The translations under genes and the position numbers were made by a program. Below are positions 1 to 6,834 of a DNA stretch of 12,848 nucleotides, piece after piece. Each line of letters starts with the position of its first letter. Positions within the stretch are counted from its first letter, which is position 1. Origin of the DNA: Rhodospirillales bacterium (GTDB taxonomy: Bacteria > Pseudomonadota > Alphaproteobacteria > CACIAM-22H2); assembly GCA_016195145.1 (NCBI GenBank), contig JACQAF010000216.1, forward strand, positions 1 to 12,848, in the 5' to 3' direction. Below the pieces are notes generated by a model. It ran no database searches. It was not told the DNA's origin and saw only the letters and a program-made list of their open reading frames with translations.

Positions 1-432
1 CCGTGCCTCCACCGCGGCGCGGATCTTCGAGGTGAACTCGTCGCGCGAGACCACCTCTTTGCCATCAAGGTGGCCGCAGCGCTTGGGGGCGACCTGGTCC
101 TCGATGAAGATCGCCGACGCCCCCAATGCCTCGTAGGTCTGGATGGTGCGGGTGACGTTCTTGACGTCGCCGTAGCCGTGGTCGCCGTCGACCATCACCG
201 GGAGCGAGGTCGCGGCCATGATATCGCGCATGCCGGCGCTCATTTCGGCGAGGCCGACCAGGCCGATATCGGGGATGCCATGACGCGCGCCGACCAGCGG
301 GTAGCCGCCGATCGAATAGGCCTTGAAGCCGGCGCGCTCGATCAGCCGCGCCGACAGGGCATCGTGGGCCACGGGCAGGAGAAGGGGTTTTTCCGCGGCA
401 AGCAGTTGACGCCACGTAGGCCGGTCGGTCAT
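1..432 (-). CDS. Isocitrate lyase/PEP mutase family enzyme (partial, C-terminus beyond the window)
   Basis: The minus strand encodes 144 residues from ATG 432-430 and runs off the left edge, so only about half of a protein of this family (usually about 280-300 residues) is seen. These TIM-barrel enzymes make or break C-C or P-C bonds in small 2-oxo acids, using Mg2+. Visible hallmarks are the metal-binding segment VDGDHGYGD (about residues 77-85), then FIEDQ (about 108-112) followed by KRCGH (about 116-120). KRCGH matches the catalytic KKCGH loop of isocitrate and 2-methylisocitrate lyases, with its active-site Cys at about 118. The N-terminal stretch with AHDALSARL is also typical. The DGDH metal site resembles that of oxaloacetate-decarboxylase-like members, but the intact KRCGH loop favours a lyase. 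The exact substrate cannot be fixed from this half. The start is supported by AAGGA eight bases upstream and by a consensus-like promoter. The gene is divergent from tam. Confidence 0.85.
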   Translation of the reverse strand, partial: MTDRPTWRQLLAAEKPLLLPVAHDALSARLIERAGFKAYSIGGYPLVGARHGIPDIGLVGLAEMSAGMRDIMAATSLPVMVDGDHGYGDVKNVTRTIQTYEALGASAIFIEDQVAPKRCGHLDGKEVVSRDEFTSKIRAAVEAR

Positions 433-468
433 TGAAATAGTCCTTAAGGTATTTGCAAGGGCCGGCGG

Positions 469-496
469 ATTATAGTCGGGCGTCGGGGGCGAACAA
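469..496 (-). promoter_or_regulatory. Sigma-70-type promoter of the PEP mutase/lyase gene
   Basis: On the minus strand, TTGTTC (496-491) and a perfect TATAAT (474-469) are separated by 16 bases. A transcript would start near 462. The ribosome binding site AAGGA (445-441) follows, eight bases before the ATG at 432. The promoter lies inside the 77-base divergent gap with tam, so the two genes could influence each other. No experimental start is known. Confidence 0.6.
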
Positions 497-509
497 TGGG
501 GCAAACGTC

Positions 510-1274
510 ATGACCCGCTGGGATCCGGATCAATACCTCCAATTCGCCGACCATCGCCTGCGCCCGGCGCTCGAGCTGATGGCGCGCATCCCGCTCGCCG
601 AATGCCGGACGATCTGGGATCTCGGCTGCGGGGCGGGCAACGTCACCCGGCTGCTGGCCGAACGCTGGCCGGGCGCGAAGGTGACCGGCGTCGATTCCTC
701 GGCCGAGATGCTGGCCAAGGCCCGCCCGATTGCCGGCGTCGAGTGGACGACCGGCGACATCGGGCAATGGCGACCGCCGGCGCCGGCCGATCTCGTTTTC
801 TCCAACGCCGCCCTCCACTGGCTCGACGATCATCGCGGGCTGTTCGCGCGGCTGATCGCCGGCGTGGTCAAGGGCGGGGTGTTGGCGGTGCAGATGCCGC
901 GCAACTTCGCGGCGCTGTCGCATACGCTGCTCTACGAAACCGCGCGGCGCCAGCCGTGGGCGGCGAAACTGACGCCGCTGTTGCGCAAAACGCCGGTCAG
1001 CGCGCCGCAGGATTATTACGACTGGCTGGCGCCTCACGCCGCCTCCCTCGATATCTGGGAGACGGAATATCTCCACGTCCTTGCCGGCGATAACGCGGTC
1101 GTCGAATGGACCAAGGGAACCGCCGTGCGGCCGTTCCTCGATGCGCTCGACGCGGGCGAGCAAAGCGCTTTTCTTGCCGCCTATACCGAGCGCATGGCGG
1201 CCGCCTATCCGCAACGGTCAGACGGGACGACGCTATTCCCCTTCCGCCGCCTGTTCATCGTCGCACGGAAATAA
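510..1274 (+). CDS. tam: Trans-aconitate 2-methyltransferase
   Basis: The 254-residue protein matches Tam, a cytoplasmic SAM-dependent enzyme that methylates trans-aconitate. Trans-aconitate is a by-product of aconitase that inhibits the citric acid cycle. Signature features in order are the N-terminal WDPDQYLQF block (residues 4-12) with RPALELMARIP (18-28), SAM-binding motif I DLGCGAGNVT (37-46), an acidic residue after strand 2 (GVDSS, 60-64), and SNAALHWLDDH (98-108), which is characteristic of Tam. The length equals that of E. coli Tam (about 252). The open frame extends upstream to 453, but those extra 19 residues are not Tam-like and the family begins MxxWDP, so ATG 510 is chosen. Its ribosome binding site is weak (GGGGC about eight bases upstream). 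The divergent neighbour is a lyase of the isocitrate/methylisocitrate type. Both may handle tricarboxylic acids, which is only inference. Confidence 0.92.
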   Translation: MTRWDPDQYLQFADHRLRPALELMARIPLAECRTIWDLGCGAGNVTRLLAERWPGAKVTGVDSSAEMLAKARPIAGVEWTTGDIGQWRPPAPADLVFSNAALHWLDDHRGLFARLIAGVVKGGVLAVQMPRNFAALSHTLLYETARRQPWAAKLTPLLRKTPVSAPQDYYDWLAPHAASLDIWETEYLHVLAGDNAVVEWTKGTAVRPFLDALDAGEQSAFLAAYTERMAAAYPQRSDGTTLFPFRRLFIVARK

Positions 1275-1337
1275 CCCCACGCCATCGATCAAAACCGCGT
1301 GAGCTGTCTGCCCGAAGCCGCCGCCTTTGCCTAGATT

Positions 1338-1352
1338 ATTGATATCGTCAAT
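1338..1352. promoter_or_regulatory. Inverted repeat just upstream of the DUF547 gene
   Basis: ATTGA and TCAAT form a perfect five-base inverted repeat around a five-base spacer, ending three bases before ATG 1355. TATCGT (1343-1348) inside it could act as a -10 element, which would make the transcript start at or next to the ATG. No Shine-Dalgarno sequence is visible, which fits a leaderless message. No good -35 element is seen, so this is weak. The core spacing differs from a true FNR box by one base. Confidence 0.25.
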
Positions 1353-1354
1353 TG

Positions 1355-2203
1355 ATGCGGATACGGCGGGTGTTTCTCGTTCGATTCTTCGTTCTGGCCT
1401 TTGCGCTGACCGTCGGCGGACCGTTTGCTGCCGCCGCACCGAAGGCCGATTTATGGCCGCGCTGGCAGACCCACGATCCGGCGTCCGCCGCGATGATCGA
1501 CCATGCCGCCTGGGGCGGATTCCTCAAATCCTATGTCGTCAAATCGGCCGACGGCGTCAACCGCGTCGCTTACGGCCGGGTGACGCCGGCCGACCGCGCG
1601 GCGCTCGACGCCTATATCGCCCGGCTGGCGGCCCTGCCGATCGACGGCTTCAACCGCGACGAACAGCGCGCCTACTGGATCAACCTCTACAACGCGCTGA
1701 CCGTGCGGGTGGTTCTCGACCGCTATCCGGTGGCGACGATCCGCGACATCCGCATCTCGCCGGGGCTGTTCGCGATCGGGCCGTGGGGGAAGAAGCTGGT
1801 CGCGGTGGCAGGCGAGAAGCTGTCGCTCGACGATATCGAGCATCGCATCCTGCGCCCGATCTGGAAGGACCCGCGGTTGCATTATGCGGTGAACTGCGCG
1901 GCGCTCGGCTGCCCCAATCTCGTGCGCGAGGCCTATACCGCGGCCAATACCGAACGGCTGCTCGACGACGGGGCCCGCGCCTATGTCAACCATCCGCGCG
2001 GCGCGCAGTTCACCGGCGAGCGGCTGAAGGTGTCGAGCATCTATGTCTGGTTCCAGGAGGATTTCGGCAACAACGATGCCGGGGTTATCGCCCATCTACG
2101 CCGATACGCAGGGCCCGGTCTCGCCGCGCGCCTCGCCGCGACCGGCCGCATTGCCGACGACGATTACGACTGGAAGCTCAACGACGCGGCCGACGCCGAT
2201 TAG
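1355..2203 (+). CDS. Exported DUF547 domain protein
   Basis: The 282-residue protein has an N-terminal export signal: MRIRR, a hydrophobic stretch at residues 7-22, and a likely cleavage site after AAAA at 25-28. The mature part therefore probably lies in the periplasm. The body matches DUF547 (PF04784): RAYWINLYNALTV (105-117), then HYAVNCAALGCPNL (176-189) with two conserved cysteines, and a C-terminal KVSSIYVWFQEDF block (225-237). The family is widespread but its biochemical role is unknown, and I do not assign one. ATG 1355 was chosen over an in-frame TTG three bases earlier. No ribosome binding site is visible. The gene follows tam by 80 bases on the same strand. Its stop codon (2201-2203) overlaps the stop codon of the convergent rRNA methyltransferase gene (2200-2202). 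Confidence 0.88.
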   Translation: MRIRRVFLVRFFVLAFALTVGGPFAAAAPKADLWPRWQTHDPASAAMIDHAAWGGFLKSYVVKSADGVNRVAYGRVTPADRAALDAYIARLAALPIDGFNRDEQRAYWINLYNALTVRVVLDRYPVATIRDIRISPGLFAIGPWGKKLVAVAGEKLSLDDIEHRILRPIWKDPRLHYAVNCAALGCPNLVREAYTAANTERLLDDGARAYVNHPRGAQFTGERLKVSSIYVWFQEDFGNNDAGVIAHLRRYAGPGLAARLAATGRIADDDYDWKLNDAADAD

Positions 2204-3393
2204 CCGAGCTGTAGCAACTGCGCCTTGAGATAGGCCGATTCCGGCAGATGAGGGTGGACCGGATGGTCCGCCGCCGCGCCCGAGCTGCGCAGGATTCGCC
2301 CTTCGCGACCCGCATCGGCGATGCCGCGCCGCACCTGCTCGGCGAAAAGCGGGACGTCGACATTGTGCGAGCACGAGGCGATGAACATGAATCCACTGGG
2401 CGTAACGAGGGCGGCGGCGAGGCGGGCGAGCTTGCGATAGCCGCGCGCGCCGGCGGCAAGGTCCTTTTTCGATTTGACGAAGGCCGGCGGGTCGGCGACG
2501 ACGATATCGAAGCGCTCGCCCGCGCTGGCCAGGCGCTCCAGCTCGGCGAACGCCTCGGCGCGCGCGAAACGGCACGCATCGGAAACGCCATTGAGTGCCG
2601 CTGCTTGGCCGGCGAGATCGAGCGCGGCGGCCGAGCGATCGATGGCGACCGCTTCTTTCGCCCCGGCGCGCGCGGCAGCGATGGCGAAGCCGCCGCCATA
2701 AGCGTAGAGATCGAGAACCCGCGCCCCGGCGGCCAGCGCAGCGACTGCCACGCGGTTTTCGCGCTGATCGTAGAACCAGCCGGTCTTCTGCCCACCTTCG
2801 ATATCGGCGAGGAAACGCCCGCCATTCTCGGCGAGCTCGACCGGCCCGGCGATATTTCCCTTGGCCACCCGTACATGGCTGTCCAGCCCTTCGGACGCGC
2901 GTGCGCCGCTGTCGTTGCGCAGGACCACGGCGCGCGGCGCAAGCGTGGCGTCGATGGCGGCCAATAATTCCGGCAACAGGCAATCGATTCCCGCCGCATT
3001 GGCCTGAACGACGACGGTGCCGCCGAAACGATCGACGATTAGGCCCGGCAGGCCGTCGGCCTCGGCATGGATCAGCCGGTAGAACCCGCCCGAATAAAGC
3101 TGTTCGCGCAGCGCGATCGCCGCAGCCAGGCGCTGGGCGAGGAAATCCGCGTTGATGATCGCGGCCGGGTCGCGCGAGACTAGTCGCGCCGCGATCAGCG
3201 GATGCGGATTGAACATGGCGACGCCCAGCGCCTCGCCCAACCCGGATTCGAGCCGTACTAGCCCCCCGGGCGGCAGCGCTTTGGCGGCGGCGTCCATGAC
3301 GATCTCGTTGGAATAGGCCCAAGGATGCCCGCCCTTGACGCGCTTGTGCCGGCCGGACTGGAGCTTGACGACGGGATAAGGGGAGAGGGTCAT
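2200..3393 (-). CDS. rlmI: RlmI-like 23S rRNA (cytosine-5) methyltransferase
   Basis: The 397-residue protein matches the RlmI/YccW family (E. coli RlmI is 396 residues), which makes m5C1962 in 23S rRNA. An N-terminal PUA domain carries GGHPWAYSNEI (21-31). The next signatures are EADGLPGLIVDRFG (111-124), GQKTGWFYDQRENR (201-214), SAM motif I LDLYAYGGGF (227-236), motif IV DPPAFVKSKKDL (301-312) and the late ASCSHN segment (339-344), whose Cys341 is the likely catalytic nucleophile. YGGGF replaces the commoner YTGGF, a mild variation. ATG 3393 is preferred because homologues begin close to the PVVxLxxGR segment. A TTG at 3408 would add five residues and overlap the ggt stop as TTGA. Expression probably depends on the ggt transcript, as no separate promoter is seen. 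The family is assigned with high confidence. RlmI itself rather than a related paralogue is likely. Confidence 0.85.
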   Translation of the reverse strand: MTLSPYPVVKLQSGRHKRVKGGHPWAYSNEIVMDAAAKALPPGGLVRLESGLGEALGVAMFNPHPLIAARLVSRDPAAIINADFLAQRLAAAIALREQLYSGGFYRLIHAEADGLPGLIVDRFGGTVVVQANAAGIDCLLPELLAAIDATLAPRAVVLRNDSGARASEGLDSHVRVAKGNIAGPVELAENGGRFLADIEGGQKTGWFYDQRENRVAVAALAAGARVLDLYAYGGGFAIAAARAGAKEAVAIDRSAAALDLAGQAAALNGVSDACRFARAEAFAELERLASAGERFDIVVADPPAFVKSKKDLAAGARGYRKLARLAAALVTPSGFMFIASCSHNVDVPLFAEQVRRGIADAGREGRILRSSGAAADHPVHPHLPESAYLKAQLLQLG

Positions 3394-3404
3394 GGGATTC
3401 ACGC

Positions 3405-5192
3405 TCAATCGCCTAGCGCCCGGCCTTCGCGGCGCGGGTCGACGCCGCCGATCAACCGAGTCTTGCTGCCGCGCCGGACGACGGCGATGCCCTGCGTGCC
3501 GCTGGTGAGTGGCAGGATTTCGACCGTGTGGCCGAGGGCGCGCAGCCCGTCGGCGAGGCCGAGAAGGGGCGTTCCCCGTTCGAGGTCGGTTGCGCCATTG
3601 AGGTTGGTGTGGCGAGGCAGGCTGATCGCCTGCTGCATGTCGAGGCCCCAGTCGAGAACCGCAACGAGGGTCTCGACGACATAGGGAATGATCCGCGATC
3701 CGCCGACCGAGCCGACGCTCAGCGCCAGCCGGCCCTGACGGTCGGTGACAATGGTCGGGGCCATCGAACTGCGCGGCCGCTTGCCCGGTTCGACGCGGTT
3801 GGGCGCCAGGGTCTCGCCGTCGCGCGGACGGAAGGCGAAATCGGTCATCTGGTTGTTGAGTAGGAAGCCGCGGACCATGATTCGGCTGCCGAAGGCCTGC
3901 TCGATGCTGGTCGTCATGGCGATCGAATTGCCGGCGGCGTCGACGACGCTTATGTGACTGGTCGCGGGAATCTCAATCGTGTCGTCGACCGTGCGTTCGG
4001 GCAGGCGGAAACTGAAATCGCCGGGCCGGCCCGCTTCGGCGCGGCCCATCGATATCTTGGGATCGATCAGGCTCGCCCGCTGGGCGAGATAGCGCGGCGC
4101 GATCAGGCCGGCGACCGGTACGGGCACGAAGTCGCTATCGGCGACGTAGCGGGCGCGGTCGGCGAAGGCGAGTTTGGTCGCCTCGGAAATCAGGTGCACG
4201 GTCTCCAGCGAACCGGGTGTCATCGCGGCGAGATCGAAATTTTCGAGAATGCCGAGCGTCTGGGCGACGGCGATTCCACCTGATGATGGCGGGCCCATGC
4301 CGCAGACGCGCAGCTCGCGATAGACGCCGCAAACCGGCGGACGCTTGACCGCCTGATAGCCGGCGAGATCGCTGGCGGCGAGCTGGCCCGGCCGCGCCCC
4401 GCCGGCGCGCACCGCGGCGGCGATATCGTCGGCGATCGGGCCCTTATAAAAGACGCTGGCGCCCCCGTTGGCGACGAGGCGCAAGGTTTCGGCCAGCGCC
4501 GGGTTGGTCAGCCGCGCCCCGACCGCGCGCGGTTCGCCATTCGCATCGTAAAAATAGATCCGTGCCGCCGGGAAATCGCGCAACTGCCGGTTTTCCGCAA
4601 TCAGGCGGCTGAGCCGGCGGGAGACGAGGAACCCCTCTTGGGCCAGCCGTATCGCCGGCTCGAACAGGCGCGGCCAGGGCAGGCGGCCGTGTTCGCGGTG
4701 GGCGAGTTCAAGCATGCGCAGTACGCCCGGCGTTCCGACGGCGATGCCACCTGCTGCCGCCTCGGCGAAGGGCTGGGGCTTGCCCTCGGCGTCGAGGAAC
4801 ATGTCGGAGGTTGCCGCCGCCGGCGCGGTTTCGCGGCCGTCATAGGTCTCGATCGTCCGGTTCGAGGCGTCGTAATGGACGAGGAAGGCGCCGCCGCCGA
4901 TGCCCGAGGATTGCGGTTCGACCAGGGTAAGGACCATCTGCATGGCGATGACGGCGTCGACGGCGCTGCCTCCCTTGCGCAGGATTTCCTGGCCGGCAGC
5001 AGCGGCGAGCGGATTGGCCGCCGCCGCCATGTAGCGATGCGCGAGCGCCGCCTTGCGCGGCGCAAAGCCGCTCGGGCCTTCGGGTTGCGGCCGGGTTTGG
5101 GCAAAGCCGGCCGTCGCCCCCAGAAGGACGGCGGTCAAACAGATCGTCAGTGCGGCCCGGAAACAGTTCCGGCCGCCGGTCGCAAATCGCAT
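3405..5192 (-). CDS. ggt: Gamma-glutamyltransferase, exported
   Basis: The 595-residue precursor matches gamma-glutamyltranspeptidase, which cleaves glutathione and other gamma-glutamyl compounds or transfers the glutamyl group. The N-terminus has basic residues and then a hydrophobic segment (about 14-28) ending GFAQ, a signal peptide for export. Arg120 in DGRETAP corresponds to the substrate-binding Arg of the E. coli enzyme (YREKAPAK region). Self-cleavage is expected before Thr411 in ATSHISVVD. Thr411 is then the N-terminal nucleophile of the small subunit. The oxyanion serines lie in RPRSSMAPT (472-480) and the glycine-rich GSVGGSRII (494-502) is present, so the enzyme looks active. The length is typical (E. 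coli 580). ATG 5192 follows AAAGG by eight bases. Its stop overlaps a possible TTG start of the downstream rlmI-like gene. Confidence 0.93.
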   Translation of the reverse strand: MRFATGGRNCFRAALTICLTAVLLGATAGFAQTRPQPEGPSGFAPRKAALAHRYMAAAANPLAAAAGQEILRKGGSAVDAVIAMQMVLTLVEPQSSGIGGGAFLVHYDASNRTIETYDGRETAPAAATSDMFLDAEGKPQPFAEAAAGGIAVGTPGVLRMLELAHREHGRLPWPRLFEPAIRLAQEGFLVSRRLSRLIAENRQLRDFPAARIYFYDANGEPRAVGARLTNPALAETLRLVANGGASVFYKGPIADDIAAAVRAGGARPGQLAASDLAGYQAVKRPPVCGVYRELRVCGMGPPSSGGIAVAQTLGILENFDLAAMTPGSLETVHLISEATKLAFADRARYVADSDFVPVPVAGLIAPRYLAQRASLIDPKISMGRAEAGRPGDFSFRLPERTVDDTIEIPATSHISVVDAAGNSIAMTTSIEQAFGSRIMVRGFLLNNQMTDFAFRPRDGETLAPNRVEPGKRPRSSMAPTIVTDRQGRLALSVGSVGGSRIIPYVVETLVAVLDWGLDMQQAISLPRHTNLNGATDLERGTPLLGLADGLRALGHTVEILPLTSGTQGIAVVRRGSKTRLIGGVDPRREGRALGD

Positions 5193-5224
5193 GGCGGTAC
5201 CTTTGTGCAGCGGCGAGCCCGCGA

Positions 5225-5234
5225 ATCTATAGAT
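5225..5234. promoter_or_regulatory. AT-rich palindrome upstream of ggt
   Basis: ATCTATAGAT is a perfect ten-base palindrome 33 bases before the ggt start, in otherwise GC-rich DNA. On the minus strand it offers TATAGA or CTATCT as a -10 element, but no convincing -35 lies at the right spacing. It marks the likely ggt promoter region, with low confidence. Confidence 0.25.
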
Positions 5235-5320
5235 AGCAAACCTGCGCCGGGCCGGCCATCCTGCTTATTGATGGTCGTAACCGGGACACGCCGGGATCCG
5301 GCCCGGCTCGACCCGAAGGC

Positions 5321-5815
5321 CTATTTGACGATATCGAGGGTTTTGTAAAGGCCGATCTGGTTCAGCAACGTGCCATCAGCGGCAAGATGGCTGAAGAATT
5401 TCTCGCCCGCGGCGGCGGCGGCGCGGGCCGGCGGCAGGTGGACGACGAAGGCCGGACAATCGAGATCGCGCGCCAGATGCTCGATCGCCGCCATCAGCGA
5501 AGCGGTGGCGGCGTCGCTGTCGATCAGGTCGAGGGCGACCAGGTTGTCGATATCGAGCCGCCGCCCGTGGCACAGATCGGGGGTCACCATATAGCTGCAC
5601 AGCGCCAGAAGATAACCGCGTGTGTTTTTCACCCCGATCAGCCCGCGCGTCGGCGGGACGCGGGCTGGGTCGGGGGCGCGGCGGTTCGCGCCGAGGGCGG
5701 CAGCAAAGCGTTGCCACGCATCGAGCGATAATTGCCCCGCGGCAAGACGCGCGAGAGGGAAGGCCCGCATGATGTCCTTGCCCTTGATCTGCTGTGCGAC
5801 GAAGTCCTGTTTCAT
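5321..5815 (-). CDS. Hypothetical protein with GNAT-like layout, divergent from the FNR regulator
   Basis: This 164-residue protein is not one I can name. Its order of segments resembles the GNAT acyltransferase fold: an N-terminal strand and helix pair (about residues 1-42), a strand pair around RGLIGVKNTRGYLLALCSYMV (57-77), a further strand RRLDIDNLVAL (84-94), a helix SLMAAIEHLARDL (104-116) and a strand AFVVHLP (120-126). The usual acetyl-CoA pyrophosphate loop (Q/R-x-x-G-x-G/A) would sit between the last strand pair and the helix. That position reads LIDSDAATA, so binding of acetyl-CoA is doubtful. There is no signal peptide or membrane segment, so it is probably cytoplasmic. ATG 5815 is preferred over TTG 5827, and neither has a strong ribosome binding site. 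The FNR box at 5875-5888 lies about 67 bases upstream, suggesting low-oxygen control. The gene is probably real, given its length, the codon pattern and the gene-free sequence around it. Confidence 0.65.
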   Translation of the reverse strand: MKQDFVAQQIKGKDIMRAFPLARLAAGQLSLDAWQRFAAALGANRRAPDPARVPPTRGLIGVKNTRGYLLALCSYMVTPDLCHGRRLDIDNLVALDLIDSDAATASLMAAIEHLARDLDCPAFVVHLPPARAAAAAGEKFFSHLAADGTLLNQIGLYKTLDIVK

Positions 5816-5874
5816 GGCTTTCTGCAAATATTTCGAGCCCTTGCAAGCTTGCCCCAGCTCTTCCCAGGCCGTCC

Positions 5875-5888
5875 TTGACGTAGATCAA
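5875..5888. promoter_or_regulatory. FNR-type binding site
   Basis: TTGACGTAGATCAA matches the FNR consensus TTGAT-N4-ATCAA with one base changed. With the flanking C and G it is a 16-base dyad. It lies in the 212-base region between the GNAT-like gene and the gene for an FNR-type regulator whose recognition helix has the E-x-x-S-R residues that read this sequence. Its centre is about 67 bases from the GNAT-like ATG and about 77 bases upstream of the predicted start of the regulator transcript. The distances fit activation of the GNAT-like gene better than classic activation of the regulator. Confidence 0.7.
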
Positions 5889-5923
5889 GATGCTGCCGCC
5901 TCGATGGTCGGGCGGGCTTGCCA

Positions 5924-5952
5924 TTGCGGCTGTATCGCGAAGTCCCTAGAAT
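5924..5952 (+). promoter_or_regulatory. Sigma-70-type promoter of the FNR-type regulator gene
   Basis: TTGCGG (5924-5929) and TAGAAT (5947-5952) are separated by exactly 17 bases, both close to consensus. The transcript would start near 5959 and carry a leader of about 69 bases. AAAGG at 6017-6021 lies six bases before ATG 6028. Confidence 0.55.
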
Positions 5953-6027
5953 GAACGGGTCGATGGGGGATATCACGGCGCCAGCTCGGTTGGCGGCGGG
6001 GACGTGACTAAACGCTAAAGGTAGTCA

Positions 6028-6774
6028 ATGGCTCCGAATATCGTGGAATTCCCACTGAGCCAAAAGCGATCGGCGTCGGCGATGGTCGAATCGCCGTGCG
6101 ACGACTGCGCCATCCGCGAGGCGAGCGTCTGTTCGGTGCTCAAACAGGACGAGCTGATTCGCCTGCGCGGCATCTCGACCATCGGCCATCTTGAATCCGG
6201 CGGCACGGTGTTTCACGAAGGGGATCCGGCGGAGCATCTGTCGAACGTCATCGAAGGGTCGGTGAAGCTTTACAAGCTGCTGCCCGACGGCCGCCGGCAG
6301 GTGACCGGGTTCCTGTTCCCCGGCGATTTTCTCGGCGTAGCGCTCAACGAGACTTATGCCTACTCGGCCGAGGCGATGAGCAAGCTCAGAATCTGCCGTT
6401 TCCCGCGCCGCCGGCTTGAAGGGTTGCTCAACGAGCTGCCGAAGCTCGAACACCGGCTGCTCGAGGTCGCTGGCAACGAAATCGTCGCCGCCCAGGACCA
6501 GATGCTGCTGCTCGGGCGCAAGACGGCGCGCGAGCGGGTGGCGAGCTTCCTGCTGATATTGCGCCGGCACGCCGAGCAGCGCCGGCAGCAGTTGAACCCT
6601 GTTGACCTGCCGATGAGCCGGGCCGATATCGGCGATTATCTGGGGCTGACCACGGAAACGGTCAGCCGCACCTTTACCCAGTTGCGCAAGGACGGGATCA
6701 TCGGCCTGCCGGCCCAGGGCAAGGTCGATATTCGCCGGCGCGACGCGCTCGAAAACATTGCCGAGGGCGCCTGA
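6028..6774 (+). CDS. FNR/FixK-family regulator with [4Fe-4S] cysteines (FnrN/FnrL type)
   Basis: The 248-residue protein is a Crp/Fnr-family transcription factor. In this class an oxygen-labile [4Fe-4S] cluster drives dimerisation and DNA binding when oxygen is scarce. Cys24, Cys27 and Cys35 give the C-x2-C-x7-C spacing of alphaproteobacterial FnrN/FnrL, differing from C-x2-C-x5-C of E. coli FNR. Cys123 in RICRFP matches the fourth ligand. The cyclic-nucleotide-binding-like barrel (about 45-135), the long dimer helix (about 140-180) and the winged helix follow in order. The HTH reads SRADIGDYLGLTTETVSRTF (197-216), with Glu210, Ser213 and Arg214 as the DNA-reading residues of FNR. All key residues are present, so oxygen sensing is likely. 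Start ATG 6028 has a good ribosome binding site. A matching box lies upstream. FNR-type is clear, but which named orthologue it is cannot be settled. Confidence 0.92.
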   Translation: MAPNIVEFPLSQKRSASAMVESPCDDCAIREASVCSVLKQDELIRLRGISTIGHLESGGTVFHEGDPAEHLSNVIEGSVKLYKLLPDGRRQVTGFLFPGDFLGVALNETYAYSAEAMSKLRICRFPRRRLEGLLNELPKLEHRLLEVAGNEIVAAQDQMLLLGRKTARERVASFLLILRRHAEQRRQQLNPVDLPMSRADIGDYLGLTTETVSRTFTQLRKDGIIGLPAQGKVDIRRRDALENIAEGA

Positions 6775-6797
6775 CCGGTCCGACCGTGCGGGCCGCG

Positions 6798-6826
6798 ATT
6801 GACCAGTCAATGCGGCGGGCATAGCC
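6798..6826 (+). promoter_or_regulatory. Possible promoter with an overlapping inverted repeat upstream of the M20 operon
   Basis: ATTGAC-CA-GTCAAT (6798-6811) is a perfect six-base inverted repeat. Its left arm contains TTGACC (6799-6804), a good -35 element. ATAGCC (6821-6826) sits 16 bases further on as a weak -10. The transcript would start at about 6833, essentially at ATG 6835, and no Shine-Dalgarno sequence precedes that ATG. A repressor bound to the repeat would block the -35. The repeat has only four bases between TTGA and TCAA, not the six of an FNR box. Confidence 0.4.
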
Positions 6827-6834
6827 TCGCCGGC

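Noticed and set aside
444..1214. Long minus-strand open frame across tam
   Set aside because: It is rich in Arg, Gly and Pro with no family signature and mirrors a clear tam gene; it is a shadow of high GC content.
1338..1352. Considered as a second FNR box before the DUF547 gene
   Set aside because: The half-sites are one base too close (spacer five instead of six between TTGA and TCAA).
2096..3322. A 408-codon minus-strand frame overlapping the rlmI-like gene in another frame
   Set aside because: Arg-rich translation without motifs; the rlmI frame carries all conserved motifs.
5290..5302. GCCGG-GAT-CCGGC hairpin after the GNAT-like gene as a terminator
   Set aside because: The stem is only five base pairs, and no T tract follows on the minus strand.
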